NCBI GenBank assembly: GCA_031258895.1
Contig: JAIRMF010000136.1
Location: forward strand, 1-6,520
Origin: Dysgonamonadaceae bacterium
GTDB lineage: Bacteria > Bacteroidota > Bacteroidia > Bacteroidales > Azobacteroidaceae
Direction of reading: 5' to 3'
Length of the DNA: 6,520 nt
Below the pieces are notes generated by a model. That model did not search any database. It was not told the DNA's origin and saw only the letters and a program-made list of their open reading frames with translations. Positions 3,896 to 6,520 of this stretch are shown here, piece after piece (the first letter of the stretch is position 1; every line of letters starts with the position of its first letter). Position numbers and translations under genes: made by a program.

Positions 3896-5248
3896 TTATT
3901 CGCTTCTTAATGTTTGTTCTTCTGCGTCTTTTCCCTTGTCAAGTGTGGTCAGTGTGATGACGGGTACGTCATACTTCATATTTTTCCAGCCATTGTAGTG
4001 CTTGACAATAAAAAGGGGTTCAAGGAGAATATCATGGTAAGGTTTTTCGAGCGCCTGTTTTATTGTAAATAGTTCGCGTTGTACGGATCCGGAAAAGGAG
4101 TTGTTTGATTTACCGGGCACTGCACCGACCAAAGACGGATGGATGTTGTCGGCATAGCAAATCATGTTTGCCGCTTCTTCGGAATCTTCTATCCAGTCTC
4201 CGCCTTCTTTAGCGCGGTCAATGGTATTAATTCGTACCATCTGTATTTCTTTGCCGTTAGGATCAATGTAAAATCCACTGAACCACAACTTGCCGCTGTT
4301 TTCTATTCCGGTGAGAAATTGCCGGATGTTTTCCTTTTCCTTTTTTGCGCGGGCAAGCTTATCCGACTGCTCGGTAATACCTTCTTCACGGAACAGGTTT
4401 TGCCAGTAGTCTTTATGAATTTCCACGTGATATCGGATGGAGGTGCCGTTTCTGAATTTGGCTTTTTTCCCCATTGGAATCATATTTTTGATGTCATACC
4501 ATCCGGAAAGGAACACCGACCAGTAGTAAGCAAACGGATAGTATTTACAGCCGGCTATTGGGAAAGAATTGATAACGGCAAACTTGCGATCGCGCGTTTT
4601 GTTCTTGTTGATACGTTCGCGAAGATCTCCGAGTGGATTCCAGACGTCAAGCACCGGGATGACTTCGATTTGGTTATCATCCGGCGATGATGAGACAGCA
4701 TCCCAGGGAGCATAAAAAAGATTTTCTATTTTGCCTGTTCGCGGGTCGCATGTTTCAAATCGTACATGGCAGGCGTCTTTGTGCCTTATCTGAACTATGC
4801 GCTTTCCGTCGCGAGACAGGATTAATACCGTTACCGTAAAGAAAAAGTGCTTCATGTCGGTGCACTGTTCCAGAAAATATCGCGGCATGCGATTGTCTAA
4901 GAACCACTCCAATATCTCCGTGTCGGTTATTTTTTCACCGTTGTTTTGACGAATCCGAATACCCGAAGCATAGCAGGTAAGCGTGTTAAAAAGTTTGTTT
5001 TGCGACATTATTTCGTCTTTACGGATCTTTTCCATTATCTTGTAAGGAAGTTTGTTGTCATTTCCCCATGGTACGTATCCCCGGTAATTCTGATTAAGTT
5101 TGCCGGGCAAGGGTACCGGCTCGGAATGGGTGTCGTCAAAAACCTCTGTTCCTGAGTCAATTTCTTCGATAATCGCACAGACAGAGCCGTTGATAGGGAT
5201 CGAGTACATGGTTTCTCCCAATGGGAATGTGCTGTTAATTTCTGGCAT
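3896..5248 (-). CDS. Phage portal-like protein, 450 aa
   Basis: The portal forms the dodecameric channel at the capsid vertex through which DNA is packaged and released. The frame is open from 5302, but I place the start at the ATG at 5248-5246 (MPEINSTFPLG), because the upstream start would overlap the 76-aa gene by 32 nt. Length fits portals (about 400-500 aa). YVPWGNDNKLPYKIMEKI (about 58-75) resembles the N-terminal motif of Bacteroides prophage portals. The C-terminal region has the portal-type pattern of an acidic helix, then ICYADNIHPSLVGAVPGKSN (363-382), SFSGSVQREL and a helix with KPYHDILLEPL (402-412). A Lys/Glu-rich coiled segment lies around 290-312. Weak alternatives would be another large head protein. 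It heads a tight set with the 261-, 162- and 136-aa genes. The protein is highly divergent from textbook portals. Confidence 0.75.
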   Translation of the reverse strand: MPEINSTFPLGETMYSIPINGSVCAIIEEIDSGTEVFDDTHSEPVPLPGKLNQNYRGYVPWGNDNKLPYKIMEKIRKDEIMSQNKLFNTLTCYASGIRIRQNNGEKITDTEILEWFLDNRMPRYFLEQCTDMKHFFFTVTVLILSRDGKRIVQIRHKDACHVRFETCDPRTGKIENLFYAPWDAVSSSPDDNQIEVIPVLDVWNPLGDLRERINKNKTRDRKFAVINSFPIAGCKYYPFAYYWSVFLSGWYDIKNMIPMGKKAKFRNGTSIRYHVEIHKDYWQNLFREEGITEQSDKLARAKKEKENIRQFLTGIENSGKLWFSGFYIDPNGKEIQMVRINTIDRAKEGGDWIEDSEEAANMICYADNIHPSLVGAVPGKSNNSFSGSVQRELFTIKQALEKPYHDILLEPLFIVKHYNGWKNMKYDVPVITLTTLDKGKDAEEQTLRSE

Positions 5249-5270
5249 ATTTGATTTTTTTAAAAACGTG

Positions 5271-5501
5271 TTATAGAAAAACTTCGAGATCGTTAACCTC
5301 AAAGATGGTTACTATGCGTATTTTCCGGCGCTCTCCGGAATTTAAAAATTTAACATTGACAGTGTTTTCCTTATAAAATGAAGATGTGGATACAACGTTA
5401 TCAGCGTTAACTATTGAGCCGTCGGACTTCCAAAACTTAAGACTTACCGGCTTGCCGGACTTCAGAATTTCACGCAATTGACTGATGTGAATGTATGTCA
5501 T
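5271..5501 (-). CDS. Small conserved phage protein, 76 aa, unknown function
   Basis: The frame is open from 5606, but the ATG at 5501-5499 (MTYIHISQLREIL) follows the upstream stop by 7 nt and removes an overlap of almost 100 nt. The protein starts with a helix (HISQLREILKSG) and continues as beta strands: VSLKFWKSDGSIVNADNV (19-36), TVNVKFLNSGERRKIRIV (47-64), then TIFEVNDLEVFL. This looks like a small beta-barrel or SH3-like fold, and from memory it matches a short protein often found before portal-like genes in Bacteroides prophages. There are no Cys or His clusters and no membrane segment. A minor structural or adaptor role is inferred from its place in the operon. Confidence 0.72.
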   Translation of the reverse strand: MTYIHISQLREILKSGKPVSLKFWKSDGSIVNADNVVSTSSFYKENTVNVKFLNSGERRKIRIVTIFEVNDLEVFL

Positions 5502-5508
5502 AATCTGA

Positions 5509-6520
5509 CTAATTAAAGGTGTAATCGAATGTATCGTCAAAAATCCTGTCCGTTGTTCTGCGAATCTCATTGTGATTTGAACGCGCAAGACGATACTTGA
5601 ATTCATACCGGACGATTTCGTCGCGCGCAGAAGATCGTTTTACCGTCGCCTCCGTGATGACTACCCGCGTCATGGAGCCGTCCGTACCAAGAAGGTTAAC
5701 ATCCGGCGACGAAAACATATCCTCAAGCCAGCCGGACATACCGGGAGAAAGGACGCCGGTGGCGGCGCTGTATTCTCTTATCAATTTCCGATCATACAAC
5801 CGGTACTGACCTTCGAAGGTGCTGAAATGGTCGGTATATTTGTTTTCAAAACTGATATCGCCACAGGCAACAAACGTTTCATAACAGCCAAAGGAATTCA
5901 TGAACTTAAATTGAACCGCTCGTGGGGGCGCTTCTACTATATACCATGTAAAATGTCGGTCTCCGCAACGGGCTGTAAAGTAAACAATATCATAAATATT
6001 GTCAAATAGTTTTGCCGGACTTACATCCAGCGTTTGAGGAACGAATGAAGACAAAACATTCAGGTTCTTAGTCTGAACGTCACCATTACGGTACCGGGCT
6101 GTGAGTGTAATATTGTCGGCAATATAGGTCAAAACAGACAAAAACTCCGTCTGATTGCGGCAAATGGTTTTCTCTCTTTCAAGAGCCGTCCAAAAATATT
6201 TATCCCTAAAATTGTTGAGGGAAATGCCCGATACGATTGACGTTGCATAATAAGATACGAAAGTAATATTCTGGGTTTGACCGGATATCGTGCCAACGAA
6301 AAAAACAGTCCAGTCCCATTGAAAAACAGGGGGTTTTATTTGCGGTAAAAGAACTTTCCACAGTTCCAAAATATGAATCTTCTCCAAAACATCCGGAACG
6401 TAAACCTCGGAAAGTATATTTACTGACTGAAAGGAAATAGATAACGCAACCGGTTCGTCCGCCTGAAGAATGATATCTCCTATCATCGAGGCGAAGCATG
6501 GATCTGATGGTTGTTGAATT
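5509..6520 (-). CDS. Large Bacteroides-type phage protein, probably tail or other virion component, 5' end beyond window
   Basis: The frame is open to the right edge, giving 336 visible residues. An ATG at 6486-6484 exists, but the residues before it (IQQPSDPCFAS) continue the fold. From memory, this family begins with 'IQQP...' a few residues after its start, so the true start lies just outside the window. Beta strands dominate. Notable segments are PPRAVQFKFMNSFGCYETFV, with a conserved-looking 'FxNSFGCxET' core; STFEGQYRLYDRKLIREYSA; GVLSPGMSGWLEDMFSSPDV; and the end RTTDRIFDDTFDYTFN, which I recall as a hallmark of this family. No enzyme motif, signal peptide or membrane segment is seen. 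It is the first visible gene of the portal operon. Exact function is not known; a tail or baseplate-like role is inference. Confidence 0.75.
   Translation of the reverse strand, partial: IQQPSDPCFASMIGDIILQADEPVALSISFQSVNILSEVYVPDVLEKIHILELWKVLLPQIKPPVFQWDWTVFFVGTISGQTQNITFVSYYATSIVSGISLNNFRDKYFWTALEREKTICRNQTEFLSVLTYIADNITLTARYRNGDVQTKNLNVLSSFVPQTLDVSPAKLFDNIYDIVYFTARCGDRHFTWYIVEAPPRAVQFKFMNSFGCYETFVACGDISFENKYTDHFSTFEGQYRLYDRKLIREYSAATGVLSPGMSGWLEDMFSSPDVNLLGTDGSMTRVVITEATVKRSSARDEIVRYEFKYRLARSNHNEIRRTTDRIFDDTFDYTFN

Noticed and set aside
4139..4690. Plus-strand 183-codon frame inside the portal gene
   Set aside because: It is a shadow of the portal-like gene on the opposite strand, with low-complexity Phe/Val-rich translation and no motifs.
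5502..5606. N-terminal extension of the 76-aa gene to an upstream ATG (111 aa)
   Set aside because: The extension overlaps the end of the upstream gene by almost 100 nt and does not resemble the family; the ATG 7 nt after the upstream stop fits operon spacing.

Overview
The window looks like part of a prophage or phage from a Bacteroidota host, probably Bacteroides or a close relative. Three things point there. Two minus-strand intergenic sites carry the Bacteroides-type -7 box TAnnTTTG (both TATCTTTG). Translation starts lack Shine-Dalgarno sequences. Several proteins match, from memory, families that recur in Bacteroides prophages. No search was run, so family names rest on motifs and recall. 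All supported genes are on the minus strand and are described in their own direction, from position 6520 down to 1.

Right part (6520-2221): one tight late structural operon with gaps of 1-22 nt or short overlaps. It holds a large protein of a Bacteroides-phage type (5' end outside the window), a 76-aa protein, a portal-like protein (450 aa), a 261-aa protein, a 162-aa protein and a 136-aa gp10-like head-tail or tail-completion protein. A weak hairpin follows the last stop codon.

Middle (1563-2220): about 660 bp with no credible gene but dense structure. It has nine exact copies of the 9-mer AATCGTGCA (six forward, three reverse; clustered copies are 10 bp apart), a perfect 47-bp inverted repeat with a 348-bp spacer, a roughly 150-bp core of about 19% GC, and two perfect palindromes. 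It could be an iteron-type replication or control region, an invertible segment, or a MITE-like insertion. This is the most unusual part of the window.

Left part (1562-1): a 152-aa protein of unknown function with its own Bacteroides-type promoter, then a 144-aa probable virion protein. After that come 321 bp without an intact gene. This stretch carries a diverged, in-frame duplicate of the 3' end of the 144-aa gene (92 bp, 75/92 identical). Last is a second TATCTTTG promoter just before a ClpP-like prohead protease that runs off the left edge.

The portal, gp10-like protein and protease together mark a head-assembly and head-tail-joining module. The order is unusual: the protease comes after the gp10-like gene, behind the repeat block and its own promoter. 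No terminase, major capsid, integrase, transposase, tRNA, rRNA or CRISPR array is visible.
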